Below are positions 16,202-23,862 of a stretch of 39,330 bases of DNA, in pieces (the first letter of the stretch is position 1; each line of letters begins with the position of its first letter). The stretch is taken from assembly GCA_964500895.1 (NCBI GenBank), contig CAZCQP010000025.1, forward strand, positions 1 through 39,330, given 5' to 3'. The translations under genes were made by a program, and so were the position numbers. The DNA comes from CAZCQP01 sp964500895. GTDB lineage: Bacteria; Bacillota; Clostridia; Lachnospirales; JAISER01. The notes under the pieces were generated by a model, which was not told where the DNA came from, ran no database searches, and saw only the letters and a program-made list of their open reading frames with translations.

Positions 16202-17872
16202 ATGCAATTAAACGGTTCGGACATTATGATGGAATGCTTGCTGGAACAGGGCGCCACCACCATTTTCGGCTACCCAGGCGGCACAGTGATTAACATTTAC
16301 GACGCTTTATATAAATATCAAGACAAAATCACCCACTACTTAACCTCCCACGAACAGGGGGCGGCCCATGCTGCCGACGGCTTTGCCAGAAGCACGGGCA
16401 AAGTGGGGGTGTGCTTGGCCACCAGCGGCCCCGGGGCCACCAATCTGGTTACCGGCATTGCCACCGCCTACATGGATTCTATCCCTATGGTGGCGCTCAC
16501 CTGTAACGTGGCGGCTTCTCTGCTGGGCAAAGACACCTTTCAGGAAATTGACATCACCGGCGTGACCATGCCCATCACCAAGCACAACTTTATTGTGAAA
16601 GACGTGAACCAGCTGGCAGACACCATGCGTCAGGCGTTTTACATCGCACAGGAAGGCCGCCCCGGCCCGGTGCTGGTGGACGTGACCAAAGACATTACCT
16701 CTGCGGTTACCGAATACACCTACCAAGCACCCAAGCCTATTGAGCGCAAAACCCATACCATTCGCACCAAAGACATTGACCAAGCGTTGGCCCTTATTGC
16801 GGCTTGTGAAAAGCCCATGGTGTTGGCAGGGGGCGGCGTGATTGCCTCTGGCGCATCGGAAGCGTTACTGGAGTTTGTGGAAAAGGTGCACGCACCGGTG
16901 GCTTTAAGCTCTATGGGCTTAGGCGGGTTCCCTGCTTCCCACCCCCACTTTTTAGGCATGGTGGGGATGCACGGTAGCCGTGCGTCCAACTTAACCGCCA
17001 TGGAATGTGACTTGCTCATTTCCATTGGGGTGCGCTTTTCAGACCGGGTGACCGGCAACACCCAAAGCTTTGCCAGAAACGCCAAGATTCTGCACATAGA
17101 CGTAGACCCGGCAGAAATTAACAAAAACGCCCGGGCAACCTGCGCCGTTATTGGAGACTTAAAGGCCGTGCTGGACATTTTAAACCAAAAGCTAACCCCT
17201 GTGAAGCACGATGCATGGGTGCAGAAAGCATTGGATTTAAAAGCGACACACCCCTTTAAATATGCGAATGACGGCAAGCTCCACTCCCAGTACGTCATTG
17301 AAAAAATTGGGCAAGTGGCCAACGGGGATGCCATTGTGGTTACCGATGTGGGCCAGCACCAAATGTACGCTTGCCAGTTCATCAACCCGGAAAAACCCCG
17401 GCATTTTATTTCCTCCGGCGGGTTGGGCACCATGGGCTTCGGCCTGGGGGCTAGCATTGGGGCCAGCATTGCCAATCCGGGCAAAAAGGTGGTCACCATT
17501 ACCGGGGACGGCTGTTTCCGCATGAACAACATAGAGCTGGGCACCGCCGTGGAATACGACGTGCCTGTGGTGGTGTGCATCATCAACAACCACGCCCTGG
17601 GTATGGTGCGCCAGTGGCAGCAGATTTTTTACGACAAGCGCTATTCCCATACGCTGCTGAACAAAACCACAGACTTTGTGAAGCTGGCAGAAGCGCACCG
17701 GGCCAAAGCCTACAACGTGACCAAAATGGACGAGGTGGAGCCGGTTTTGCGGGAAGCCTTTGCCTTGAACCAAACGGTGGTCATTAACTTCGAGGTTGAA
17801 GAGGAGCACCTGGTGCTGCCTATGATTCCTGCGGGGGCCTCCATCGACGAATTTGTGGACGAGGATATGTAA
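16202..17872 (+). CDS. ilvB: Acetolactate synthase catalytic (large) subunit
   Basis: This 556-residue thiamine-diphosphate enzyme has all three domains. The N-terminal PYR domain has FGYPGGTVI and the catalytic glutamate in SHEQGAAHAADGFAR. A central FAD-binding domain follows. The C-terminal PP domain carries the GDG...NN thiamine-binding motif (ITGDGCFRMN through CIINN). It makes acetolactate from two pyruvates and acetohydroxybutyrate from pyruvate plus 2-oxobutyrate. GGAGGT at 16189-16194 is seven bases before the ATG at 16202; the frame is open upstream into ilvD, but that start has no such signal. It is the last gene of the operon, far from its regulatory subunit gene ilvN. Confidence 0.97.
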   Translation: MQLNGSDIMMECLLEQGATTIFGYPGGTVINIYDALYKYQDKITHYLTSHEQGAAHAADGFARSTGKVGVCLATSGPGATNLVTGIATAYMDSIPMVALTCNVAASLLGKDTFQEIDITGVTMPITKHNFIVKDVNQLADTMRQAFYIAQEGRPGPVLVDVTKDITSAVTEYTYQAPKPIERKTHTIRTKDIDQALALIAACEKPMVLAGGGVIASGASEALLEFVEKVHAPVALSSMGLGGFPASHPHFLGMVGMHGSRASNLTAMECDLLISIGVRFSDRVTGNTQSFARNAKILHIDVDPAEINKNARATCAVIGDLKAVLDILNQKLTPVKHDAWVQKALDLKATHPFKYANDGKLHSQYVIEKIGQVANGDAIVVTDVGQHQMYACQFINPEKPRHFISSGGLGTMGFGLGASIGASIANPGKKVVTITGDGCFRMNNIELGTAVEYDVPVVVCIINNHALGMVRQWQQIFYDKRYSHTLLNKTTDFVKLAEAHRAKAYNVTKMDEVEPVLREAFALNQTVVINFEVEEEHLVLPMIPAGASIDEFVDEDM

Positions 17873-17878
17873 TAAATG

Positions 17879-17922
17879 AAAAGTGCGATGATATTGCCGA
17901 AAGGCAGTGCCATCGCACTTTT
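17879..17922 (+). terminator. Terminator after ilvB
   Basis: AAAAGTGCGATG (17879-17890) pairs perfectly with CATCGCACTTTT (17911-17922), ending in four T residues. It begins seven bases after the ilvB stop codon. Being symmetrical it could work in both directions. Confidence 0.88.
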
Positions 17923-18007
17923 GGTATGCGGATAAAAAAGGGGTAGGAATTTGTAAAGATAACTAGCCATTTATTAAAGTCTATTTATATGTAAGGAATA
18001 AATATAT

Positions 18008-18595
18008 TTATGAACCATAATAGCATGCTACGATATTTTGCTCATCATTTATTGTAGTGCTGATAATATATCCTTCAGTAGAGTTTTTATTGTTATCTGT
18101 TACGAAATAGTTCTTTTGTTTCATAGTTACTATTGCCCCATCTTCAATCTTCTCAATATTTACTTCAATATTATACTTCAATACATGCCAATTATTAGTA
18201 TTAAAATGACCAAATTCTAATATAATATCGCTGTTTGGTAAGATGTTATAGTGATCATTTGGCAAAGAAAATACAAATACATTTCCGCCATAAGAACCTT
18301 TTTTAAACTTAAATTTATTTTTCTTAATTAAGCTACTTTCGTATTTTGCATTTGGATTATCTGGCATAAAAAAATATGAATCTGAATAAAATGAAATCGC
18401 AATATCGTTCACATCAGTTTTTTGCCCATCAATTGTTAATAAAATCTCTCCCTGATTATGATATGGATAAAAATAAGCAAAGGCATAATGAGCAAATGGA
18501 TGTTTACTAAAAATAAAATACATGCCTATTAAAATAACTATACCTATAAAAATATATTTTACCCTACTTCTATATATTCTATCAATTTTAAACAT
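18008..18595 (-). CDS. Unknown membrane-anchored protein in an AT-rich patch
   Basis: This 195-residue protein (from the ATG at 18595; an in-frame GTG at 18604 is possible) is not recognised. A basic N-terminus is followed by one hydrophobic segment (about residues 14-32, IFIGIVILIGMYFIF). The rest, about 150 residues, is polar, aromatic and Asn/Lys/Tyr-rich, with alternating beta-like stretches such as GEILLTIDGQK and NVFVFSLPNDHYNI. It is probably anchored on the outside of the membrane. The gene and its flanks are much richer in A and T, and use AAT, ATA and TAT codons far more, than the operons on both sides, which suggests separate ancestry. It is the only gene on its strand between two plus-strand genes. 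An AAAGG lies 12 bases before the ATG, a weak signal. Confidence 0.65.
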   Translation of the reverse strand: MFKIDRIYRSRVKYIFIGIVILIGMYFIFSKHPFAHYAFAYFYPYHNQGEILLTIDGQKTDVNDIAISFYSDSYFFMPDNPNAKYESSLIKKNKFKFKKGSYGGNVFVFSLPNDHYNILPNSDIILEFGHFNTNNWHVLKYNIEVNIEKIEDGAIVTMKQKNYFVTDNNKNSTEGYIISTTINDEQNIVACYYGS

Positions 18596-18859
18596 ACTAA
18601 ACACCAGCCTTTCGCAGGATTATATAAATCATGTAAACTGTTTATCACTACTATAATCCAATTCGGTAATTATAACATAATACATAATAATTTTCCACAA
18701 TATATAAAATAATAATCAAAATAGATTTATTCTATCCTTATGAACTTAACCACGCTGTCTCATCCCCCCAATTCGTGGACAAGCACATTTAAAAAAGGAA
18801 CATCTTCCTTCCTTTTCCGATACAATGAAGTAGGGAAAAAGAAGGGAGGTGTTTTTTTA

Positions 18860-19237
18860 GTGAAAGCACTGGCGATACGATTTTACCAGCAAGGCTACAA
18901 CTGCTCCCAGTGTATTTTGAAGGCGGCGGAAGCGTTTTATGCCAAGCCCATTTCTAGGCAATGCTACAACATGTGCCAAGGTGTGAACACTGGTTTCGGC
19001 ATTGGCGGCATGTGTAGTGTGCTGATTGCGGGTATTATGGTCTTCGGGCTGTTTTTTGGTGATGATGTGGTGAAACGCCTGCGCATCCGGCTTTTGACGG
19101 AGTTTCAGAGCAGGCACCCGCAAATGGACTGCCAGGCCTTGCGCAAAGAGCGGCAAGGCAACGGCTATTGCGAAAACATTGTGGGTGAAATTGCCGAATT
19201 GGTGGAGCAGCTCATTCATGAAGAGCTGTACCCTTAA
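18860..19237 (+). CDS. C_GCAxxG_C_C family protein (putative redox-active)
   Basis: The GTG start at 18860 gives 125 residues; GGGAGG at 18844-18849 is ten bases upstream. The open frame continues to 18740, but that part reads through AT-rich non-coding sequence. The family is recognised by its spaced cysteines: YNCSQCILKAA near residue 17, then CYNMCQGVNTGFGIGG (a variant of the GCAxxG signature), CSVL, MDCQAL and a late C in GYCENIV. Members are small proteins thought to be redox-active or metal-binding; no reaction is established. It converges on the CO dehydrogenase operon and shares the terminator between them, so a redox role beside CODH is an attractive but untested reading. Confidence 0.8.
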   Translation: MKALAIRFYQQGYNCSQCILKAAEAFYAKPISRQCYNMCQGVNTGFGIGGMCSVLIAGIMVFGLFFGDDVVKRLRIRLLTEFQSRHPQMDCQALRKERQGNGYCENIVGEIAELVEQLIHEELYP

Positions 19238-19257
19238 TGGATATGCATTTAAAAGAA

Positions 19258-19291
19258 AAGGCCCTGCGATGAATTTATCATGCAGGGCCTT
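19258..19291 (-). terminator. Terminator of the CO dehydrogenase operon
   Basis: AAGGCCCTGC (19258-19267) pairs with GCAGGGCCTT (19282-19291). Read on the minus strand the hairpin is followed by TTTTCTTTT. It begins 14 bases after the oxidoreductase stop codon and may also stop the convergent plus-strand gene. Confidence 0.85.
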
Positions 19292-19304
19292 GTATGTTAT
19301 ACAA

Positions 19305-20522
19305 TTACCACTTAAACTTGCCTTGTTCCTTGTCGTACTGATAAAAGTCTGCATAGGTGAGCTGGTGTACCGGCTTGTTAATGCCCGCCAGAGACACTTT
19401 GCGCTTAATCAGCTCTTGCAAGAACCCGGTATTGGAGATGTCCCCTTGAATGAGGGCGTAAGTCAGCACGTTGTCTTTAATGACGTATTTTTCATACTGG
19501 CTGCTGCTTTCCCGGGCCACCACTTCACCTTCGCCGTTGTCTACCCCTAAAGACAGGGTGGTCAAACCGTAGAAGTTCATGGTGTTTTTAAAGCCAAACC
19601 GGTCTTCGTATGGGGTTTGTTGGCCGCACATGTTCTTGCCCGCCACTTCCCCTTGCTTCACAGCACAGGCCCAAATACCTGCAATGCCGGTTATGTCCCC
19701 AGCCGCCCACACGTTGTCTGCGCTGGTTTTCAAGCATTCGTCCACCACCACGGTGCGGTCCATTTGAATGCCTGTGTCTTGCAGAATGGCCGTGTTGGGG
19801 CGCACACCGGCAGCCACCATCACAAAGTCGCAGGGCAGGGTGGCACCGCTTTTAATGCGGATGCCGCAAATGTTGCCCTTTTCGTCTACTTCTGCATCTT
19901 CCACCCCGTCGGAAAGGTAGAAGGTGCAACCGGCTTTTTCAAACAGCTGCTGGTATGGGGTTGCGGCGGTTTGGTCTAACTGCAAGGGGCAAATACGGTC
20001 TGCAAGCTCCACAATGGTACAGGACACGCCACGGGCAGTGAGGGCGTAAGCTGCATCCATGCCCACCAAGCCAGAGCCTACAATGACGCATTTCTTCCCG
20101 GCTGCCGCCACGGCATCCAGCTTTTGGGCGTCAATTAAGTCACGGAAACCAAACACATTTTTGGCTTCTCTAAAGTGGTTGATGGGGGGAACGAAATATT
20201 GTGCCCCGGTGGCAACAAGCAGCTTGTCGTAAGGGATTTCGCCGCCACCTTGCACCTTTACAATGTTGCTGGCCGTGTCGATGCCGGTCACTGTGGATTC
20301 AGGCATGAACACGATACGGTTGGCAGAGAAAAAGTTTTCTTCCGTAAAGTTGATGCCCGCCACAGACTTTTCTTTGGCCAAAAAGTGGTGGAGCATACAC
20401 CGGGAGTGGACGGCGGTGTCTGACGTCAACACGGTGATGCTATCGTTAGGGGCAGAGATTTCACGGATGGTCTTGGCTGCGGACAGCCCGGCAGCCGATG
20501 CGCCAATGATTACATGTTTCAT
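19305..20522 (-). CDS. FAD-dependent NAD(P)H:acceptor oxidoreductase of the CODH operon
   Basis: This 405-residue flavoprotein has the two-dinucleotide fold of the pyridine nucleotide-disulfide oxidoreductase family, NADH-rubredoxin reductase/NoxA-like branch. The FAD motif is IIGASAAGLSAAK at the N-terminus, the NAD motif is CVIVGSGLVGMDAAYALTARG near residue 145, and the second FAD motif is NVWAAGDITG near residue 270. It lacks the CxxxxC redox pair of true disulfide reductases. The start overlaps the ferredoxin stop in an ATGA arrangement, with GAGGAGGTGA upstream, so the two are translationally coupled. CODH-ferredoxin-flavoprotein clusters are known in acetogens and other anaerobes, where electrons from CO are thought to pass through the ferredoxin to NAD(P). 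Confidence 0.88.
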   Translation of the reverse strand: MKHVIIGASAAGLSAAKTIREISAPNDSITVLTSDTAVHSRCMLHHFLAKEKSVAGINFTEENFFSANRIVFMPESTVTGIDTASNIVKVQGGGEIPYDKLLVATGAQYFVPPINHFREAKNVFGFRDLIDAQKLDAVAAAGKKCVIVGSGLVGMDAAYALTARGVSCTIVELADRICPLQLDQTAATPYQQLFEKAGCTFYLSDGVEDAEVDEKGNICGIRIKSGATLPCDFVMVAAGVRPNTAILQDTGIQMDRTVVVDECLKTSADNVWAAGDITGIAGIWACAVKQGEVAGKNMCGQQTPYEDRFGFKNTMNFYGLTTLSLGVDNGEGEVVARESSSQYEKYVIKDNVLTYALIQGDISNTGFLQELIKRKVSLAGINKPVHQLTYADFYQYDKEQGKFKW

Positions 20523-20980
20523 ACAGCCGTCACCTCCTCAACCGTAATGGCTTTTTTGGGGCAAGCTTTCACACAGCTGGGTTCGCCGCCGTGGTCTTTG
20601 CAGAAGTCGCATTTAATCACATAGCTTTTGCTGTTTCTGTCCGGCTTTGGAAGCCCGAAGGGGCAGTTCATCACGCACATGAAGCAGTGGCCGCATTTGG
20701 CACCGTCATACTGCACCAGGCCGGTTTCTGGGTCTTTGTTCAGGGCACCGCTCATGCAGCCGTTGGCGCAATCTGGGCTATCGCAATGGCGGCAGAAGAT
20801 GGGTAAATAGCCGCCATTGGGGTTTTTGCGGATAAAGTTGCGGGTTTCCAGCATGGTGTCCGCTGGGTTCAGCGTGTAGATGTTTTGGTCGTCCGTATCC
20901 AGGCGGTGGGCATTCATACACGCTATGGAGCAGTTTTTGCATCCGTCACATTTTGCTGCGTCTATCATGATTCGCTTCAT
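20519..20980 (-). CDS. cooF: CooF-like polyferredoxin with four [4Fe-4S] clusters
   Basis: The 153-residue protein has sixteen cysteines in four groups. These are CDGCKNCSIAC near residue 11, CRHCDSPDCANGC near 63, CGHCFMCVMNC near 96 and CDFCKDHGGEPSCVKAC near 124. This is the DMSO-reductase-subunit-B/CooF type of electron-transfer protein. It is placed between the CODH subunit (18 bases upstream) and the flavoprotein (overlapping by four bases), so its likely role is to carry electrons from the CODH D-cluster to the flavoprotein. A GGGTGG precedes the ATG by about ten bases. Confidence 0.9.
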   Translation of the reverse strand: MKRIMIDAAKCDGCKNCSIACMNAHRLDTDDQNIYTLNPADTMLETRNFIRKNPNGGYLPIFCRHCDSPDCANGCMSGALNKDPETGLVQYDGAKCGHCFMCVMNCPFGLPKPDRNSKSYVIKCDFCKDHGGEPSCVKACPKKAITVEEVTAV

Positions 20981-20998
20981 TCACATGCACCACCCTTC

Positions 20999-22882
20999 TT
21001 AGATATTTAATCCACTGCGTTTTTCCATAATGATTTTCTCAAGTGTATCGGCAGCGGAAGCACCGTTGGGGTCAATAATTACTTGACCGCCGGTGAGTGC
21101 CTTCATGTCTTCGGTGAGCACCTTGGTCACCAGCGGGCTGCCAGTTACGAATGGCGGTTCGCCTAAGTGTAGGGGCAAGCCTAATGCCAAACCGAAGGCA
21201 CCGTCTGCCAGGGCTTGCTCTTCCAGCCATTGAGGGGCGGAAAGCACCAGAGGCAGTTGCGGCAAGTCTACGCCGATGGCTTCTGCCAATTCGGTGGCAA
21301 CCAGTTCCAGACGGCCGATGGCCAAGCAGGGGCCGAAGTTTAATACCGGTGGAATGCCCAGCTTCTGGCAAACGGCTTTCAGTTTAGGCCCAGCCAGTTC
21401 AGCGGCTTCAGGGGTCATAAGGCCCACGTTTTCAATACCGCCGGAGGAGCAACCTGCGGTGAGCACGATGATGTCCCGCTTAATCAGCTCTTTGGTCAGT
21501 TCCACAGTGAGCACGTCGTGGCCGCCAAAGGTTAAGTTGGAGCAGCCAACCACGCCAGCCACGCCTTTAATGTCGCCGGAGACAATCAGGTCGATAAGAG
21601 GTTGGAAAGTACCGCCCAGGAATTGCTTTAAAGAACCTTCGGACACGCCGGTTAAGGTGTTTTTGTTGCCGTGTTCTGGCAGCAGGTTCAGTGGCACGTC
21701 TTTGCGGCGTTTGGTGTATGCCCCCACAATAGCGTCGATGATGGCATCGCTGTCTTGTTTGCGGGTTTCAAACTTGTATGGCATGTATTGGGCATTGGCT
21801 TTCTTGGCCACGTCGTCCAAGCAAACTTGCAGAATTTGCAGGTTGTCGCAAATGGGTTCAATGCCCGGTAAGGTACAGTTAAATTCGCTTAATACGGCGT
21901 CGATGGCACCGGTGGCCAACACTGCCTCGGATATGTAGTTGTTGCCCGCATGGCCGTCAAAAACTTCGGTGTAGTGGGCACCCCTTAATTGAAGGTCTTG
22001 GCCCACACAGGTGCAGCCTACCAGCTTAAAGCCTTTGGCACCCGCAGCTTTGGCTTTTTCAGCCACATCGGCGTCGGTGAGCCGTTCTTGTAGGTAAGAG
22101 AAGATGGAGTGCTGATGGCCGGTGATCATGATGTTGATGTAGTCCGGGTCGATAACATTCAAACCAACGGGAGCCATGCGGATTTCCGGCTGGCCCAGCA
22201 TCACGTCATTGAGCAGGTTGGTGAGGGTTAAGCCGTACAGGCCGGTGGAGATGCCCAGCTTTAAGCAGGAAAGGAGCATGTCTACCGGGTCAGAGTTTAA
22301 GTTGGTGGAGCATTTCACCACGCCTTTAACGATTTCTGCATTGGCGCCGCCGGGCAGGATGTTCAGTTCTTGCCATTTTTTGAAGCGGGGAGCATAGGCC
22401 AGTTTTTCCACCAGCTGCATTTTTTCGTATTCTGGGCGGTACAAGTCGTCTAAAACGGCTTGAGCAACAGCCAGAGCTTTTTCGTGTACGTCTTCTTTTT
22501 CAATGCCGAAAATTTCGCACAGCACATTCAAAGCGGCTTCACTTTTGATGGGGGATTTGCTTGTAGCCATGTTTTTCAGGTTTAAAGCTGTGTTTTCCAC
22601 CACGTGGATGTAGCAGCCGCTGCCGGAAGCAACGGCACGCAAGAAGTTTCTGGCTACGATTACGTCTGCGGTGGCACCACAAATGCCCTTGGGTGCTTCC
22701 GGGGTGATGCGGCATGGGCCGTTGGAGCACAGGCGGCAGCAAACGCCCATAAGGCCGAAACCACATTTCACGGACTGACCGTCTACCCGGTGATGGGCTG
22801 TTTCCATGGGAAGGGACCGAATGAACGTTTCCATGGGCTTATCTGCGCTGGCGCAGGTGTTGCAGCTAAAGCATTGATTCAT
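20999..22882 (-). CDS. cooS: Anaerobic carbon monoxide dehydrogenase, catalytic subunit
   Basis: This 627-residue Ni-Fe CODH oxidises CO to CO2 at a buried C-cluster and is normally a homodimer. Counting from the ATG at 22882, Cys40 and Cys48 fit the D-cluster, and Cys49, Cys52, Cys57 and Cys68 the B-cluster. C-cluster ligands are seen as the GHQHS histidine and the cysteines in GCTCVGQ, SEFNCTLPG, VVGCSNL, TAGCSSGG and FGPCLAIGR. An extra CFSCNTC stands at the N-terminus. ATG 22882 is chosen over ATG 22888 because AGGAGG (22890-22895) is seven bases from the former and one base from the latter. No CooC nickel-insertion gene or acetyl-CoA synthase gene is in the window, so this is a stand-alone CODH rather than a Wood-Ljungdahl complex. 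Confidence 0.96.
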   Translation of the reverse strand: MNQCFSCNTCASADKPMETFIRSLPMETAHHRVDGQSVKCGFGLMGVCCRLCSNGPCRITPEAPKGICGATADVIVARNFLRAVASGSGCYIHVVENTALNLKNMATSKSPIKSEAALNVLCEIFGIEKEDVHEKALAVAQAVLDDLYRPEYEKMQLVEKLAYAPRFKKWQELNILPGGANAEIVKGVVKCSTNLNSDPVDMLLSCLKLGISTGLYGLTLTNLLNDVMLGQPEIRMAPVGLNVIDPDYINIMITGHQHSIFSYLQERLTDADVAEKAKAAGAKGFKLVGCTCVGQDLQLRGAHYTEVFDGHAGNNYISEAVLATGAIDAVLSEFNCTLPGIEPICDNLQILQVCLDDVAKKANAQYMPYKFETRKQDSDAIIDAIVGAYTKRRKDVPLNLLPEHGNKNTLTGVSEGSLKQFLGGTFQPLIDLIVSGDIKGVAGVVGCSNLTFGGHDVLTVELTKELIKRDIIVLTAGCSSGGIENVGLMTPEAAELAGPKLKAVCQKLGIPPVLNFGPCLAIGRLELVATELAEAIGVDLPQLPLVLSAPQWLEEQALADGAFGLALGLPLHLGEPPFVTGSPLVTKVLTEDMKALTGGQVIIDPNGASAADTLEKIIMEKRSGLNI

Positions 22883-22911
22883 AATCATTCCTCCTGTATG
22901 ATAGATTGTTA

Positions 22912-23322
22912 TTAAATTTTGGTTTGCAGCATACTTAAAAGGGAAACCCCTTTTAATTCGTTAATGATGGTTTCTTGTAGCTTAATGAGGTTTCGGTGGT
23001 ATGCACATTGCTGGTTGTTATCCAATTCCCAGTGGCATTGGTATCCCGGGCGGGTGCAGGCGTTTAAAAGCACTGTATCGCCAATGGAAGCCATCACATC
23101 GTACAAAGAAACCTGAGACAAGTCCGCAGTCAGGCGGCAGCCCCCGCTGTTGCCGGGGCGCACTTCCACAATGCGGGATTTGTCCAGCTTTTTTAAAATT
23201 TTATATGTAAAATGCTTGGGAATGGACTCTGTTTCAATGATTTCTGCCGTCTTTTTTTGTCTACCGTCGGACAGGGAACGGATGATGCGCAGGGCATAGT
23301 CCGACTCTCGGGTTATAAGCAA
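22912..23322 (-). CDS. Rrf2-family transcriptional regulator
   Basis: The 136-residue protein begins MLITRESDYALRIIRSL, the hallmark of Rrf2 winged-helix regulators. The recognition part is IPKHFTYKILKKLDKSRIVEVRPGNSGGCRLT. Three cysteines in CTRPGYQCHWELDNNQQC match the positions that bind an iron-sulfur cluster in IscR, NsrR and RsrR, so it may sense iron-sulfur status, nitric oxide or redox. The start is a TTG at 23322 with AGGTG about eight bases upstream. It is the first gene of the operon and is followed 29 bases later by cooS, so the most likely role is control of its own and CODH expression. Confidence 0.92.
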   Translation of the reverse strand: MLITRESDYALRIIRSLSDGRQKKTAEIIETESIPKHFTYKILKKLDKSRIVEVRPGNSGGCRLTADLSQVSLYDVMASIGDTVLLNACTRPGYQCHWELDNNQQCAYHRNLIKLQETIINELKGVSLLSMLQTKI

Positions 23323-23360
23323 ATTGCAGCACCTGCCTTTGATATTTTCATAACTATTGG

Positions 23361-23399
23361 AGATGAATACATCTTATCAAACTGGACAATTTTTGTCAA
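23361..23399 (-). promoter_or_regulatory. Promoter of the rrf2-cooS operon with two candidate operators
   Basis: On the minus strand, TTGACA (23394-23399) and TAAGAT (23371-23376) are separated by 17 bases, a near-consensus promoter. Two palindromes overlap it. TGGACAA-TTT-TTGTCAA (23383-23399, one mismatch) covers the -35, and AGATG-AATA-CATCT (23361-23374, perfect) covers the -10. Rrf2 regulators usually bind such inverted repeats. Which one is the operator is an inference. Confidence 0.75.
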
Positions 23400-23412
23400 C
23401 AATGAAAATACA

Positions 23413-23440
23413 AAAAAGGACTGCTAAAAACAGTCCTTTT
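23413..23440 (-). terminator. Terminator after the DUF4234 gene
   Basis: AAAAGGACTG pairs with CAGTCCTTTT around a short A-rich loop. On the minus strand it is followed by a T run. It lies five bases past the DUF4234 stop codon and separates the topoisomerase operon from the CODH promoter. Confidence 0.85.
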
Positions 23441-23444
23441 CATT

Positions 23445-23861
23445 TTAGTATGCATTGCCGTTGCCCATGTTGCCGCCGTTTCTGCTGTTGTAGCATTCGG
23501 CCAGCTGGTTCATATTGTTAATCATGAAGTAGTTCACAATCCAGTAACCCAAGCCACCAATGACCATACCAATTAACAGCCAAAGCAGCACGGTGGTGCC
23601 ACCTTCTTTAATGTTCACGCCGTAGGCATAACCGGCATCCTGCATTCTGTTGGACTGGTTATAGTACCAAATAATGCCGTAAATGCCGCAGGTAACCAGA
23701 GACAACAGAAACACCACAAGGTAGTTGGGGCTTTCTTTGCCGTGGCCTGCACATACCACGTTCAAGTCTTCCGTGAAGTAGTACATGAAAACGATGCTGT
23801 AAATGCCGCAGGTGATGAATGATAGTAAAAAGAACTTTAAAAAACTTCTTTCTTGAATCAT
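23445..23861 (-). CDS. DUF4234 family membrane protein
   Basis: A 138-residue membrane protein with three hydrophobic regions, at about residues 8-28, 47-69 and 88-112. The first two share an internal repeat, FITCGIYSIVFMYYF and LVTCGIYGIIWYYNQ, which is the DUF4234 signature. The tail is Asn/Gly-rich (NSRNGGNMGNGNAY). Function is unknown for the family. The ribosome binding site GGAGGG lies in the end of the DUF2752 gene, whose stop is one base before this ATG, so the two are coupled. Confidence 0.82.
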   Translation of the reverse strand: MIQERSFLKFFLLSFITCGIYSIVFMYYFTEDLNVVCAGHGKESPNYLVVFLLSLVTCGIYGIIWYYNQSNRMQDAGYAYGVNIKEGGTTVLLWLLIGMVIGGLGYWIVNYFMINNMNQLAECYNSRNGGNMGNGNAY

Positions 23862-23862
23862 G

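Noticed and set aside
16720..17589. A 289-codon open frame on the minus strand opposite ilvB
   Set aside because: Same reason as for ilvD. The protein is low-information Met/Ser/Pro-rich sequence with no motif.
18740..18859. An N-terminal extension of the C_GCAxxG protein starting at 18740
   Set aside because: The GTG at 18860 has a well-spaced GGGAGG and matches the family start. The upstream part reads AT-rich sequence with no conserved character.
19276..20547. Several plus-strand open frames opposite the flavoprotein and ferredoxin genes
   Set aside because: They mirror highly conserved coding sequence on the other strand and show no family resemblance.
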